Source: CAYTPI01 sp964439625
GTDB lineage: Bacteria > Chloroflexota > Anaerolineae > Aggregatilineales > UBA3940
Length of the DNA stretch: 64,000 bases
Assembly (NCBI GenBank): GCA_964439625.1
Contig: CAYTPI010000001.1
Coordinates: 1-64,000 of the forward strand
Direction: 5' to 3'
Made by a program: the position numbers and the translations under genes. The notes below the pieces were generated by a model, which saw nothing but the letters and a program-made list of their open reading frames with translations, ran no database searches and had not been told where the DNA came from. Numbering within the stretch: position 1 is the first letter of the stretch; each line of letters starts with the position of its first letter. Shown here one piece after another: positions 16,538-24,734 of this stretch.

Positions 16538-18298
16538 ATGGAACCAAACCAAGCGCCGTCTCTGCCTGTTCTCTTTCTCCGTCTACTGATTTCATCACTA
16601 ATTGCCGCGCCGATGCTCTGGGTTAGCTACACGCTGAACTTGGGGGCAGCATGGTATATGTTTCTGACGACGGGCATCTTCATCTCGTTAACCAGCAGCA
16701 ACCCTATGCCTGGTGCTGAACGTAACCCACCTTGGATGGCAGTCTTCGCGGCTTGTGTGGCGACGGGCTTTGTCTTCTACGTGACGCTTGAGACCCCCGA
16801 CCGCGTCGTCTCATTGGTGGCTGCCGTTCTGACGTTTGGTATTCTCTACGGCCTGAGTTACATCTACCCGCGTGAAGACGCACCGACGAACTTGACAATG
16901 GCTGCCGTCAGTGTGGGCTTGACGCTGTTGCTTAGTAACGTTCTGGCAGGTGTCTACCTCCGCGCCGGTGAGCAGGCCAATGCAGCCGAACCTACCTCTG
17001 CGCCAGAGGTTGAGCCAGCAATCCCAAGCGAAGACGTGCCATCAGTTGAAGAAGCACCTATCGAAGAGACAGAGACGCCTGCGGAAGAGTCAACCCCGAA
17101 GCCTGAACCGGAGCTAACGGAACTCCCGGACGAGGTGGTTGAGCCTGAGCCAGAAACTGAGGAGGCTGCCACTGACCAGCCCATACCAGGCTGGGGCTAT
17201 CAGGAGTTCATTGAGGACGGGGGCGAGGTCTCGTGGAATTACCTGACAGGCTTTGGGCCACGAGCCAACACGCTCGTGCGGAACTATATGGTTGATGCTA
17301 ACGGAGAGATGGTCTACGACACCACCGTGCGTTATAACGAATATGGTATGCGCGGCCTGGCAGTGCCCTATGAAAAACCAGATGACACTTACCGCATCCT
17401 GATCATCGGTGACTCTTTTGTCGAGGCCATTCAAGCCGACTATGAAGACACGTTTCCAGCGGTGTTGCAGTCTCAACTAAATGATGCCGCAGTCGAGCAA
17501 CGCTTTGAGGTGATCGCCATGGGGCGCACGGGTTGGGGTACCTTGCATGAATACCTATTCTACCATCATAAAGGGCACAAGTTCAACGCTGACTTAGTTG
17601 TGTTGAGTTTTTTCATCAATGATGTGGCGGATAACTACCCGATCTTCTTCTACCCTGGTATTAACAACACCAATTTTGAATTTGTGTTCACTGAAGAGTC
17701 GCTGCAAATCGTGGATACCAATCAGCAGCCGCTGCCACCGAATGCGACACGTATTCTATACAATGCGCTGCCGTCGTTTTTGCGGAACAGCGCCTTGGCC
17801 CGGCTGGGCGCCCGCATTGGCGACCCGCCTATCCCAGTGATCACGCCGGGTACCGTTCTCGAACGCGTGCACCCGCAGTACTACATCTACGTGACGGAGC
17901 CGGAAGTTGAGGGCTATGCCGAAGCCTGGGAGCGCACCGAGCGCGGCATTCAACTGCTCGCCGATGAAGTCCAAGCCAATGGTGGTCAACTGGTGATTAT
18001 GCCGATTTTTCTTGGCAGCGAGCAGGTCGCAAACGTGAGCACATGGTGGCCTGAGCTGGTCGAAGGCTGGCAGTGGGATGATACATTGCCGGAGCAAACG
18101 CTGGCAGAGATCGCAGACCGTACTGGCGCCGACCTCGCCTTGACGCGCCCAGTCTATGAGGCTTACGCTGATGAGGTCGATGGGCAAGTCTACGACCTTA
18201 TCTATCTGCCGGAGGATGGGCATTTTAATGCGCTTGGGCACCAACTGACGGCTGACGTACTCTTCCAGTATCTGGTGGAGGCCGGGGTGGTCGAGTAG
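16538..18298 (+). CDS. Membrane-anchored SGNH/GDSL-type hydrolase
   Basis: 586 residues in three parts. Residues 1-140 hold about four membrane helices. Residues 145-225 are a Pro/Glu-rich linker (EPAIPSEDVPSVEEAPIEET). From about 285 is an SGNH fold: YRILIIGDSFVEAIQ (Ser of block I), VIAMGRTGWGT (Gly block), VVLSFFINDVADN (Asn-Asp block III) and PEDGHFNALGHQ (Asp-x-x-type catalytic pair with His, block V). The family contains esterases and glycan O-acetyl esterases or transferases. The linker suggests that the enzyme sits outside the membrane. No clear ribosome site; the ATG at 16538 is chosen because the first helix starts right after it. Substrate unknown. Confidence 0.82.
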   Translation: MEPNQAPSLPVLFLRLLISSLIAAPMLWVSYTLNLGAAWYMFLTTGIFISLTSSNPMPGAERNPPWMAVFAACVATGFVFYVTLETPDRVVSLVAAVLTFGILYGLSYIYPREDAPTNLTMAAVSVGLTLLLSNVLAGVYLRAGEQANAAEPTSAPEVEPAIPSEDVPSVEEAPIEETETPAEESTPKPEPELTELPDEVVEPEPETEEAATDQPIPGWGYQEFIEDGGEVSWNYLTGFGPRANTLVRNYMVDANGEMVYDTTVRYNEYGMRGLAVPYEKPDDTYRILIIGDSFVEAIQADYEDTFPAVLQSQLNDAAVEQRFEVIAMGRTGWGTLHEYLFYHHKGHKFNADLVVLSFFINDVADNYPIFFYPGINNTNFEFVFTEESLQIVDTNQQPLPPNATRILYNALPSFLRNSALARLGARIGDPPIPVITPGTVLERVHPQYYIYVTEPEVEGYAEAWERTERGIQLLADEVQANGGQLVIMPIFLGSEQVANVSTWWPELVEGWQWDDTLPEQTLAEIADRTGADLALTRPVYEAYADEVDGQVYDLIYLPEDGHFNALGHQLTADVLFQYLVEAGVVE

Positions 18299-18322
18299 GG
18301 TGGTGTGGGGCACAATCAACTT

Positions 18323-18973
18323 ATGCCAAAACGACAGTTGCGCTACAAACCATACCCTGATCAGGAAGAAAGCTGGCCCAAGCGAGGACGGCATGTCATC
18401 CTGCAATATGACCGTGAAACCATCGTCTTTTACGATTCTTGTCGCGCTGTCGTCGCTGATAAAGCAGTCGAAACGCAACAGGTCGCTGCTCGCGGCAGTG
18501 ACCCAGATAAACCATTTTGGTTAAAACTGAGCTTTCTCTACACGATGGCTCGGTCTAACTGGAGTAAGACGCAAGGGCAAGACCGAACGCTGGCACATTG
18601 GGCCAGCCATGCTCTGCTGTTAAGCTGGCTTAAGACTGCCATCCATGTGAATTACCTATCGCAAGTCTATGAGAGTGAAGCGCAGTGGCGTAGAGCCAAA
18701 GACGCGGCTGATGTGCTGATAGACTGGTCACCTGACCATCTGCCAAATGGACAGCCTTTGGCTCGTCGTACGCTCCAAATTGGCTTACGCCATGCGGCCC
18801 TAAACGCACTTAACGCTGACACACTTTTGACTATTATGGATATCACCGGCTACGTGCAGGAGCAGGCCAGCTTCAGGCGGAAGTACGAAAGTGATCTGCT
18901 GTTGACTCCCTATGAACGCATTTTTCCTGTAAAAGATACGGGCATCAAGGCTCGGCTGGGGATAAGGTCTTAG
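18323..18973 (+). CDS. DUF4291-family protein
   Basis: 216 residues from ATG 18323 (a GTG at 18305 is also in frame). The order of motifs fits DUF4291 (PF14124): an N-terminal ILQYDRETIVFYDSCRAVVA (family VYQAY region), FWLKLSFLYTMARSNWSKTQ-GQDR (family W-KPSFLWM-YRSGWA-K-GQE), IDWSPDH followed by PLARRTLQIGLRHAAL (family QWDPER then RSIQIGL), and IMDITGYVQE near the end. The family has no known function. It starts 24 bases after the SGNH gene and precedes two tightly packed genes, so it is probably part of that run. Family call rests on motif order read by eye. Confidence 0.7.
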   Translation: MPKRQLRYKPYPDQEESWPKRGRHVILQYDRETIVFYDSCRAVVADKAVETQQVAARGSDPDKPFWLKLSFLYTMARSNWSKTQGQDRTLAHWASHALLLSWLKTAIHVNYLSQVYESEAQWRRAKDAADVLIDWSPDHLPNGQPLARRTLQIGLRHAALNALNADTLLTIMDITGYVQEQASFRRKYESDLLLTPYERIFPVKDTGIKARLGIRS

Positions 18974-18978
18974 TACAT

Positions 18979-19404
18979 ATGGGGTCTATTGACGTATTCC
19001 TGAGTTGCAAAAAGCCGATCAACCAAATTCATTATGCGCTGCTGTCGCTTTTCCCCGGACTTGACCAAGACCGGGCATTGACAGTTTATGCTGATGAAGA
19101 CCAACCTCTGCGCGCAGGCTTGGAGATGGTCTGCTATATTGAACGCCTCCGCGCAGGTGAGTATCCCTTGGGGTTGACGCTGTTTGTAGACGATGTACAT
19201 GACCCACCCGATTGGTTTGACCTCGCTGCGGATATCGCACAGCGGATTGGCTGCCCAGTGATTTCTTATATTGGCTATGACGCTGACAACCCCTACTTCG
19301 CCTATCTGATCACCAATCGTGACGTATACCAGCAAGTACTGCTTGATGAGATTCTCTTCACCGATGAGAATAGGCCCGGCCTTGAAGTTGAAGAGTACCT
19401 TTAG
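18979..19404 (+). CDS. Unknown 141-aa cytoplasmic protein
   Basis: ATG at 18979, five bases after the DUF4291 stop. The sequence alternates short strands and helices (IDVFLSCKKPINQIHYALLS, LTVYADEDQPLRAGLEMVCY, LGLTLFVDDVHDPPDWFDLA, CPVISYIGYDADNPYFAYLI). It has no signal peptide or membrane helix and is rich in Asp and aromatic residues. It ends in TAG abutting the ATG of the next gene, so translation is probably coupled. No family recognised. Its strand-helix pattern resembles small alpha/beta domains found as partner or immunity-like proteins, but nothing firm supports a function. Confidence 0.7.
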   Translation: MGSIDVFLSCKKPINQIHYALLSLFPGLDQDRALTVYADEDQPLRAGLEMVCYIERLRAGEYPLGLTLFVDDVHDPPDWFDLAADIAQRIGCPVISYIGYDADNPYFAYLITNRDVYQQVLLDEILFTDENRPGLEVEEYL

Positions 19405-20193
19405 ATGAGCCCCGACCAACTCAGCATGATTGACCTCACCCAGCCGCCCCCTGGGCCGTTTGCGCCGTGGGTGCTGCCTGCTAGCCATCTTGATGTAACT
19501 AACGATGGTTGGCGCTTCATTAATGATGCGACGAAGGCAGGGTATACCGACGCTCAGATCGACGACTATCAAGGTTTAAAGCGGCGTCACTTTCCCGCCA
19601 GCCCACCGCTGAAATTGACGGTGCGGGCGCGTTTCTCGCATGAGGCTGGTCAGCTAAAAGGGACGGCAGGCTTTGGCTTTTGGAATGACCCCTTTGTGAT
19701 GACGGATAAGCGACCACCAGCCCTGCCACGTGCTGTCTGGTTTTTTTATGGGTCTGAGGAGAGTAATCTGAAGTTGGCGCGAGACGTGCCCGGCAATGGT
19801 TGGAAGGCCGCCACGGTCGATGCCCTGCGCTTGCCGTTCTTTTTACTAGCGCCGACTGCCCCGTTGGCAGTGCCCTTGATGAACATCATGCCGCTGTACC
19901 GTAGATTATGGCCCATCGGGCAGCGGGCGCTAGGTGTTCATGAAACTGCTCTCGATACACCCATGACGGAGTGGCACACCTATCAAATCAACTGGCAACC
20001 CGACCAGGTGCATTTTCTGGTTGATGATGTGCTCAAGCTAGAAGCGCCCATTGCGATCAACGGGCGGCTTGGCTTTGTGATGTGGCTCGATAACCAAGCG
20101 ATGACCGCGACCCCCTGGGGGCGTTTCGCATGGCATACGGTGTCATTGGCGCAACCCCAATGGATGGAAGTCAGCCAGTTAACGTTTGGATAG
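19405..20193 (+). CDS. Concanavalin A-like (GH16-type fold) protein, no signal peptide
   Basis: 262 residues, start ATG directly after the previous stop. Beta-rich, with features of GH16/LamG-like jelly rolls: LKLTVRARFSHEAGQLKGTA, then GFGFWNDPFV; DTPMTEWHTYQINWQPDQVH followed by FLVDDVLKLE; GRLGFVMWLDNQA. The WH-Y-I-W-P--V-F-VD pattern is the usual GH16 back strand, but the catalytic E-D-x-x-E loop is not visible. It therefore looks like a non-catalytic binder or a divergent enzyme. It is the last gene of the DUF4291 cluster. Start and frame are sure; the fold call is moderate. Confidence 0.7.
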   Translation: MSPDQLSMIDLTQPPPGPFAPWVLPASHLDVTNDGWRFINDATKAGYTDAQIDDYQGLKRRHFPASPPLKLTVRARFSHEAGQLKGTAGFGFWNDPFVMTDKRPPALPRAVWFFYGSEESNLKLARDVPGNGWKAATVDALRLPFFLLAPTAPLAVPLMNIMPLYRRLWPIGQRALGVHETALDTPMTEWHTYQINWQPDQVHFLVDDVLKLEAPIAINGRLGFVMWLDNQAMTATPWGRFAWHTVSLAQPQWMEVSQLTFG

Positions 20194-20201
20194 CACGTAT
20201 G

Positions 20202-20324
20202 TTAGCGGCGGCGCTTGCTGCGGTCGTCACTCATACGGTCAGCAAACTTGTCAACACCTTCTTGTACGACGTTCATCACTGCTGTCACAATATTTTCTAG
20301 AAATGCTATCAATATCTTTACCAT
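20202..20324 (-). CDS. 40-aa amphipathic peptide
   Basis: ATG at 20324 preceded by AGAAGGAACAACAATC, a good ribosome site. Encodes MVKILIAFLENIVTAVMNVV and then QEGVDKFADRMSDDRSKRRR. The first half is an amphipathic or membrane helix; the tail is strongly charged and ends RKR-type basic. A TATAAT at 20373-20378 (read on the minus strand) lies about 50 bases upstream. The layout resembles small membrane peptides, possibly toxin-like or regulatory, but no partner gene is visible. It lies between two convergent/co-oriented large genes and does not overlap either. Confidence 0.55.
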   Translation of the reverse strand: MVKILIAFLENIVTAVMNVVQEGVDKFADRMSDDRSKRRR

Positions 20325-20372
20325 GATTGTTGTTCCTTCTGCCGTCTAAGACGAGCGATTCAAGATAAATCT

Positions 20373-20378
20373 ATTATA
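20373..20378 (-). promoter_or_regulatory. Consensus -10 box upstream of the 40-aa peptide gene
   Basis: TATAAT on the minus strand, about 50 bases before the peptide ATG. No clear -35 is seen, so this is a weak call supported mainly by its position in a gap between genes. Confidence 0.35.
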
Positions 20379-20401
20379 CATGACCTTTAGGCCAGCTACG
20401 A

Positions 20402-22474
20402 TCATTGGATTTCGATCAAGCAGCGGAAGCCGTTTTGCCCATCACGTCCGCCGGGGTTTAAGCCAGTGCGGACGCTGGCGCGTGTTCCGTATGCGTCTTG
20501 GCTGAATGCACCACCCCGCAGGATGCGGTTATCAACAATATCCAACGATTCGCGTCCATCATCAGGGTTGTAGGGGTAAGCTGAGACTCGGCTGAGCGTC
20601 CACTCCCAGACGTTACCGCTCATATCAACAGCACCGACCCAACTGGCTCCACCACGCGTGCCAACGTCACCAGGGCCTGCTGCACCAGCATTGGCATCGT
20701 GGAAAATCTGATCACCGTCAAAGGTGTTGCCCCACGGGTATTCTAGGCTGTCTGGGCCGCGTGCTGCCCACTCCCATTCATCCTCAGCCGGAAGACGTCC
20801 GCCACGTGCCTCACAATGCCTCTGGGCCTCGAACCAGTCAACCGCATTCGCTGGGCGCTGTGGGCCGGGGAATGCGTCTGGATTGGGCCCAAAGTCTTGA
20901 TTGGTGACTTCTGTGACATCAATCCAAAAGGGCTCTTGGATGCAGATATCAAAGATCGGTTTCTCGGAGTCGCGTCCGCCTGCATCGCCCATAGTGAAAC
21001 AACCGATTGGCACTAAGGCCATATCGACGTTGGCAAACGTTTGAATAACCGGCGTCCAGCCTGCGTTGCGCTCAATTCGCGTGCGTGCGGCTGCTAGTGG
21101 GTCTGGCGTGGCTGTTGGCCCAAGGGTTGGTTCGACGAGGTCATTGGTTGGCACCGCTGCGGAAGCTGTTGCTTCGACGGCTCCAATTGCGGTGGGGGCT
21201 GTGGTTGCAGTCGGTGCTGGGCCAGCGTCAGTGGTTTCGGTGACAGGTGCTGCGGTTGCCGTTGGCTCTGAGAAAATAGACAACTCTGTGAACAAGTCCG
21301 GCATGAGGATGCCGAGCACACCTACGCCGATCAGCATCAAGGCCAGCAACCCGATGACTGCGGTAGCAAACGTGTCTGAGCCGCTCCGCTTATTCTTCCT
21401 AGGCTTGCCTTCTGCGGGAGCAGAAATCACAACAGGGCTTTGCTTGGTCGCTTGTTGTGATGGCGGACGTGCTGGCTCGACCAGCGGCTGCGTATTGACG
21501 CCTTCATAGCCTAACTGCTCTGGTGGTAGTTCAGTTGTGTTGTCAATCGACCTTGATTGATCGAGTAGGGTGTCGTAGATTGGGCTTGTGCGAGAGACAA
21601 CATCTCGTCCGGCAAGGGCATTTTCAAGGTCTTTCGCTAAGTCGATGGCATTCTGGTAGCGTTGACGAGGGTCTTTCGCAAGCGACTTTTGCACCACATA
21701 CTCGATGGCCTCTGGCAGTTCTGGTCGCACAGTTCGGACGTTTGGGATGGCTTGCGTCAAGTGCCCAAGCATTACTTGGGCGGGAGTCTCACCGACGAAG
21801 GGGCGCACACCTGCCAGCATCTCATAGATCGTAATGCCCAAGGCGTAAATGTCGGTCGCTGTGGTCAATTTGCCACCTTCAAACATTTCCGGGGCCATGT
21901 ATGACGGGGTTCCTACAACGCTGCTGCCCGTCAAGGCTGTCGTGGATTTCGAGATGTGGGCAATACCAAAGTCCGACAGATGCAGGTTGTTCTCCGCATC
22001 GAGCAGCATGTTGCCGGGTTTTAGGTCACGGTGAATAATGCCGTAACGGTGGGCATAATCCAACCCCTCAGCGATCTGGCGCGTATAGCGCATCAGTTTT
22101 GCCGTCGAGAGCTTGTCAGCACTGATGACGGCCTCGAGGGTTCCACCCGCCATGTAGGCCATCACAATATAGAGAACGTCATCAAACTTCCCGAAGTCGT
22201 AGACGGGCAGCACCCGCGGGTGTTGAAGGTTGGCGATGGTCTGTACTTCGCGCTCAAAGCGCTTGACGAAGGTGTCGTCCGCAGCCATGTAGCTGTGCAG
22301 CACTTTGATCGCCACTTGCCGCTTGATGTTGGTTTGCTCACCGATGTAGACCTGCGCCATGCCGCCCCGCCCAATGACGTTGCCGACTTTGTAGCGCCCG
22401 ATGACCTGCCCGGTTAACTGCCCAGATTTGCCTACTGACACGTTATTTGCACCTTTGCCTGTTGGTTCTTTCAT
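20402..22474 (-). CDS. Ser/Thr protein kinase fused to a formylglycine-generating-enzyme-like domain
   Basis: 690 residues. Kinase (about 25-290): P-loop GRGGMAQVYIGE, ATP lysine in VAIKVL, catalytic HRDLKPGNMLL, metal-binding SDFGIAH, APE-like SYMAPEMFEGG. A Ser/Pro linker leads to a membrane helix at about 370-390 (TAVIGLLALMLIGVGVLGIL). A Thr/Ala-rich stretch follows, then a FGE-sulfatase domain (PF03781, about 480-690): MALVPIGCFTMGDAGGRDSE, FWIDVTEVTNQDF, RLPAEDEWEWAARG, MSGNVWEWTLSR, RILRGGAFSQDAYGTRASVR. The kinase is inside and the FGE part outside, so the latter probably senses a ligand. Whether it has catalytic activity is unclear. Start is an ATG; function is signalling. Confidence 0.92.
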   Translation of the reverse strand: MKEPTGKGANNVSVGKSGQLTGQVIGRYKVGNVIGRGGMAQVYIGEQTNIKRQVAIKVLHSYMAADDTFVKRFEREVQTIANLQHPRVLPVYDFGKFDDVLYIVMAYMAGGTLEAVISADKLSTAKLMRYTRQIAEGLDYAHRYGIIHRDLKPGNMLLDAENNLHLSDFGIAHISKSTTALTGSSVVGTPSYMAPEMFEGGKLTTATDIYALGITIYEMLAGVRPFVGETPAQVMLGHLTQAIPNVRTVRPELPEAIEYVVQKSLAKDPRQRYQNAIDLAKDLENALAGRDVVSRTSPIYDTLLDQSRSIDNTTELPPEQLGYEGVNTQPLVEPARPPSQQATKQSPVVISAPAEGKPRKNKRSGSDTFATAVIGLLALMLIGVGVLGILMPDLFTELSIFSEPTATAAPVTETTDAGPAPTATTAPTAIGAVEATASAAVPTNDLVEPTLGPTATPDPLAAARTRIERNAGWTPVIQTFANVDMALVPIGCFTMGDAGGRDSEKPIFDICIQEPFWIDVTEVTNQDFGPNPDAFPGPQRPANAVDWFEAQRHCEARGGRLPAEDEWEWAARGPDSLEYPWGNTFDGDQIFHDANAGAAGPGDVGTRGGASWVGAVDMSGNVWEWTLSRVSAYPYNPDDGRESLDIVDNRILRGGAFSQDAYGTRASVRTGLNPGGRDGQNGFRCLIEIQ

Positions 22475-22607
22475 ACATAGCCCATCACTGACTATTGTAA
22501 TGGGTGCCTACATCCGAGCCAAGAACCATATATAAGGTTGGGGAATGTGTCAGTTATTTGACCAGACCGCGAGCGCAGCAGTAACATGACCCCAAAGGGG
22601 AGTAACA

Positions 22608-22799
22608 ATGTCTACTTATCAAATTGTCATCTCAATTATTTTGATCGTTGGGTGCGCTGGTGTCGTTATTTACCTGATGCCTATCTGGAAGCACAGCAAG
22701 GGGTGGGGGTATACCCGCGCTAGCCGTGCATCGTTGGTGCTATCTTTATTGATCACCATGGTGTTAATCGCTTGGTTTCAGGGGCGCATGGGGCCTTAA
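22608..22799 (+). CDS. 63-aa two-helix membrane protein
   Basis: ATG 22608 with AAAGGGGAGTAACA before it, a strong ribosome site. Two hydrophobic helices (YQIVISIILIVGCAGVVIYL and ASLVLSLLITMVLIAWF) flank a basic loop WKHSKGWGYTRASR, giving both ends outside. It overlaps the end of the convergent deacetylase by 4 bases. No family recognised. Confidence 0.68.
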   Translation: MSTYQIVISIILIVGCAGVVIYLMPIWKHSKGWGYTRASRASLVLSLLITMVLIAWFQGRMGP

Positions 22800-23623
22800 G
22801 CGAGGTCAAACAAGTCAGACTGAGGGCCTTCGCTGGCTCCGTTTGCAGGGGGTGGTGCGACTTGAATAAAGTATTCTTTTCCCAAAATCTCTGGCAGCGA
22901 GTCTTTGGGCAGTTGGTTGAACAAGTTATCGTCGCCGAACTGTGTCCGGTGAGCACTACGTGCGGCTTCTTTCTGAGGAAGCACCGGTTCAACGTCAATG
23001 ACGTGCGTACTGCTTTGCTGTGTGGCAAGCTGTTGTTCATATGGGATGTGCTCGAAAAAGCCGATTTCACCTTCATCGATGATTCCCAACGCAAGCGCTA
23101 AATCGACACTTTTCTTAAAGGCTTCTATCGGAATGACTGCGTAAAATAATGTGCTGTTGAGACCCTCGGCTGTCAACTGCTTATGTGCAACCGTAACATG
23201 CTGGTAAACCGCACGGTGGTCAGGGTGCCCATACCAGCCGAATGGCTCAAATGTAATGACCACGTCTGGCAGGTATTCATTTACTAACGTCTTAATCTTG
23301 CCAACGACCTCCTCATCATTTGCTTGAACGAGAGCGCGTGGATCCTCGTTCTCAGATGTGCCCACCATGCCTGAGTCGCGATAGTCAAGCCAACGTAAAT
23401 GCTGAATACCGAGAATATCAACAGCCGTCTCAAGCTCTTTGGTGCGGACTTCTGGCAGCGTGTCGCGTGTTGCTAGCGCTGGGTCACTGATTTCGCCGAC
23501 TTCACCACGCGTTGCACAGACCAGCATCACTTCCGAGTTGTCTGCATTGGCTAATTTGGTGAGTGTGCCACCCACTGCACCTTCATCATCCGGATGGGCA
23601 AAGACTGCCATCACCCTTTTCAT
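22796..23623 (-). CDS. PIG-L/LmbE-family deacetylase
   Basis: 275 residues from ATG 23623, with AAAAAAGGAC upstream; an in-frame codon at 23650 is before this site and overlaps the neighbour. The zinc motif AHPDDE (MKRVMAVFAHPDDEGAVGGT) and the second histidine motif GHPDHRAVYQH are those of PF02585. The family removes acetyl from GlcNAc-conjugates (GlcNAc-PI, mycothiol and bacillithiol precursors, antibiotics). Length is close to MshB/Mca. In Chloroflexi the natural substrate is unknown. Cytoplasmic. It heads a run of minus-strand genes with DUF1992 and a methyltransferase upstream. Confidence 0.9.
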   Translation of the reverse strand: MKRVMAVFAHPDDEGAVGGTLTKLANADNSEVMLVCATRGEVGEISDPALATRDTLPEVRTKELETAVDILGIQHLRWLDYRDSGMVGTSENEDPRALVQANDEEVVGKIKTLVNEYLPDVVITFEPFGWYGHPDHRAVYQHVTVAHKQLTAEGLNSTLFYAVIPIEAFKKSVDLALALGIIDEGEIGFFEHIPYEQQLATQQSSTHVIDVEPVLPQKEAARSAHRTQFGDDNLFNQLPKDSLPEILGKEYFIQVAPPPANGASEGPQSDLFDLA

Positions 23624-23646
23624 CGCATGTGTCCTTTTTTGTTGGG

Positions 23647-24090
23647 TCAACTGTCAAACGAAGTAGCTTCAACCTCAGCCAATAAGTGGTCAATATTGAA
23701 GCGACGCATCTGGAAAGCGGTATTCGGCACTTGAATATTCAAAGTCAATATGCGTTGATTGAGCGTCGTCATCTCTTGCTTGAACTGTGCGACGCGGGTT
23801 TGCCACCATGTATCTTCTAACGCCATTCGCTGATAATTCAGCAGGGCTCGCTCCAACGCCTCGACCTGATAGGCTGCCTCGGCTTCAATGCTGCGTTTCT
23901 CTTCAATCCACGGCAGTGTAAATCCGTTAGATTTTAACAGCGCATAGGCGGGGCGCATTGATTGATCTTCAAACGGATTTTCGTCGTCCCAGTCGAAGGG
24001 TTTGCCCGCGCCCTTAAGATTGTCGAACTTCCCGTTTTTTATCGCCGTTTGAATTTTCTCCTCGGTGAGGCTGTGCCAATCACCGCGCAT
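23647..24090 (-). CDS. DUF1992 / DnaJ-homologue subfamily C-28-like protein
   Basis: 147 residues from ATG 24090, overlapping the preceding methyltransferase gene by 11 bases; a TTG at 24153 would overlap it by 74. Residues 1-75 match PF09350: LTEEKIQTAIKNGKFDNLKG then AGKPFDWDDENPFED, and AYALLKSNGFTLPWIEEKR. The C-terminal half is helical (EALERALLNYQRMALEDTWW). The bacterial family (YdhI type) is uncharacterised; the eukaryotic relative is linked to COG/J-domain function. Cytoplasmic. The overlap suggests a co-transcribed set. Confidence 0.82.
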   Translation of the reverse strand: MRGDWHSLTEEKIQTAIKNGKFDNLKGAGKPFDWDDENPFEDQSMRPAYALLKSNGFTLPWIEEKRSIEAEAAYQVEALERALLNYQRMALEDTWWQTRVAQFKQEMTTLNQRILTLNIQVPNTAFQMRRFNIDHLLAEVEATSFDS

Positions 24091-24715
24091 GGTTTTTATA
24101 ATGGATCCGCCAGCGCCGAACGGGGGTATGTTGATCGGTGTTGAATGCCTCAAACGACAGTTCTACCAACCCATGCGTCTGGAACAGGTCTACCACGTCG
24201 CGAGTGAGGGGCCACGGTGGTCCTTGGATTTCAATTACCTTCGGTTTACCGAGGCAAACAATCAAAAGGTCACCACTAGGTGCAACAAAGCGCGATACAG
24301 CCGCAACCGAGGCCGGATTAGTCTCTGGTGGTAAGGCTTGTATCGTCCGTGACTCAAACACAAAATCGAAGGCACCGAGCCACTCAATTGGCGGGTTGAA
24401 CATATCCACTACTTGATAGTCAACTGTGGTATTTGGGAAGCGCTGCTTACTCCATTCAATGGCGCTGGGGGCAACGTCAAAAGCAATGGTATCGAACCCC
24501 TGCTCCGCCAGCCACTCAGCATCATCACCCATACCACAGCCAATGACTAAAGCGCTGCGCCCGCTGCCATTTTGAATGATGTCACTGTCCCAGCGTGTTA
24601 ACCAACGGCTGGGTTCCATCCCGGCCCAAGGTGGTTTGCTACCACCCTTCATGCCATCGGCATAAATCTCTTCGAACCAAGCATAGGGACTGTTATCATC
24701 TATTGGTTGTGCCAT
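24080..24715 (-). CDS. Class I SAM methyltransferase (thiopurine/halide methyltransferase-like)
   Basis: 211 residues. Motif I is ALVIGCGMGDDAEWLAEQGF, motif post-I is IAFDVAPSAIEW, motif II is FDFVFESRTIQALPPE, all of the Rossmann MTase fold. The N-terminal WFEEIYADGMKG--KPPWAGMEPSRWL (a Tyr/Trp-rich stretch before motif I) resembles TPMT-like small-molecule methyltransferases (PF05724), which act on thiols, selenium or halides. No partner gene tells the substrate. Start ATG at 24715; 20 bases separate it from the site-2 protease gene. Confidence 0.8.
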   Translation of the reverse strand: MAQPIDDNSPYAWFEEIYADGMKGGSKPPWAGMEPSRWLTRWDSDIIQNGSGRSALVIGCGMGDDAEWLAEQGFDTIAFDVAPSAIEWSKQRFPNTTVDYQVVDMFNPPIEWLGAFDFVFESRTIQALPPETNPASVAAVSRFVAPSGDLLIVCLGKPKVIEIQGPPWPLTRDVVDLFQTHGLVELSFEAFNTDQHTPVRRWRIHYKNHAR

Positions 24716-24734
24716 GTACCTATCTCCGACGATG

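Noticed and set aside
17756..18478. Long open frame on the minus strand (240 codons)
   Set aside because: Runs antisense across the SGNH and DUF4291 genes; no domain motifs, and it lies fully over two well-supported genes.
18970..19572. 200-codon minus-strand frame
   Set aside because: Antisense to the 141-aa and ConA-like genes, which have tight spacing and better composition. Shadow frame.
21066..21509. 147-codon plus-strand Val/Ala-rich frame
   Set aside because: Antisense to the Thr/Ala linker of the kinase-FGE fusion.
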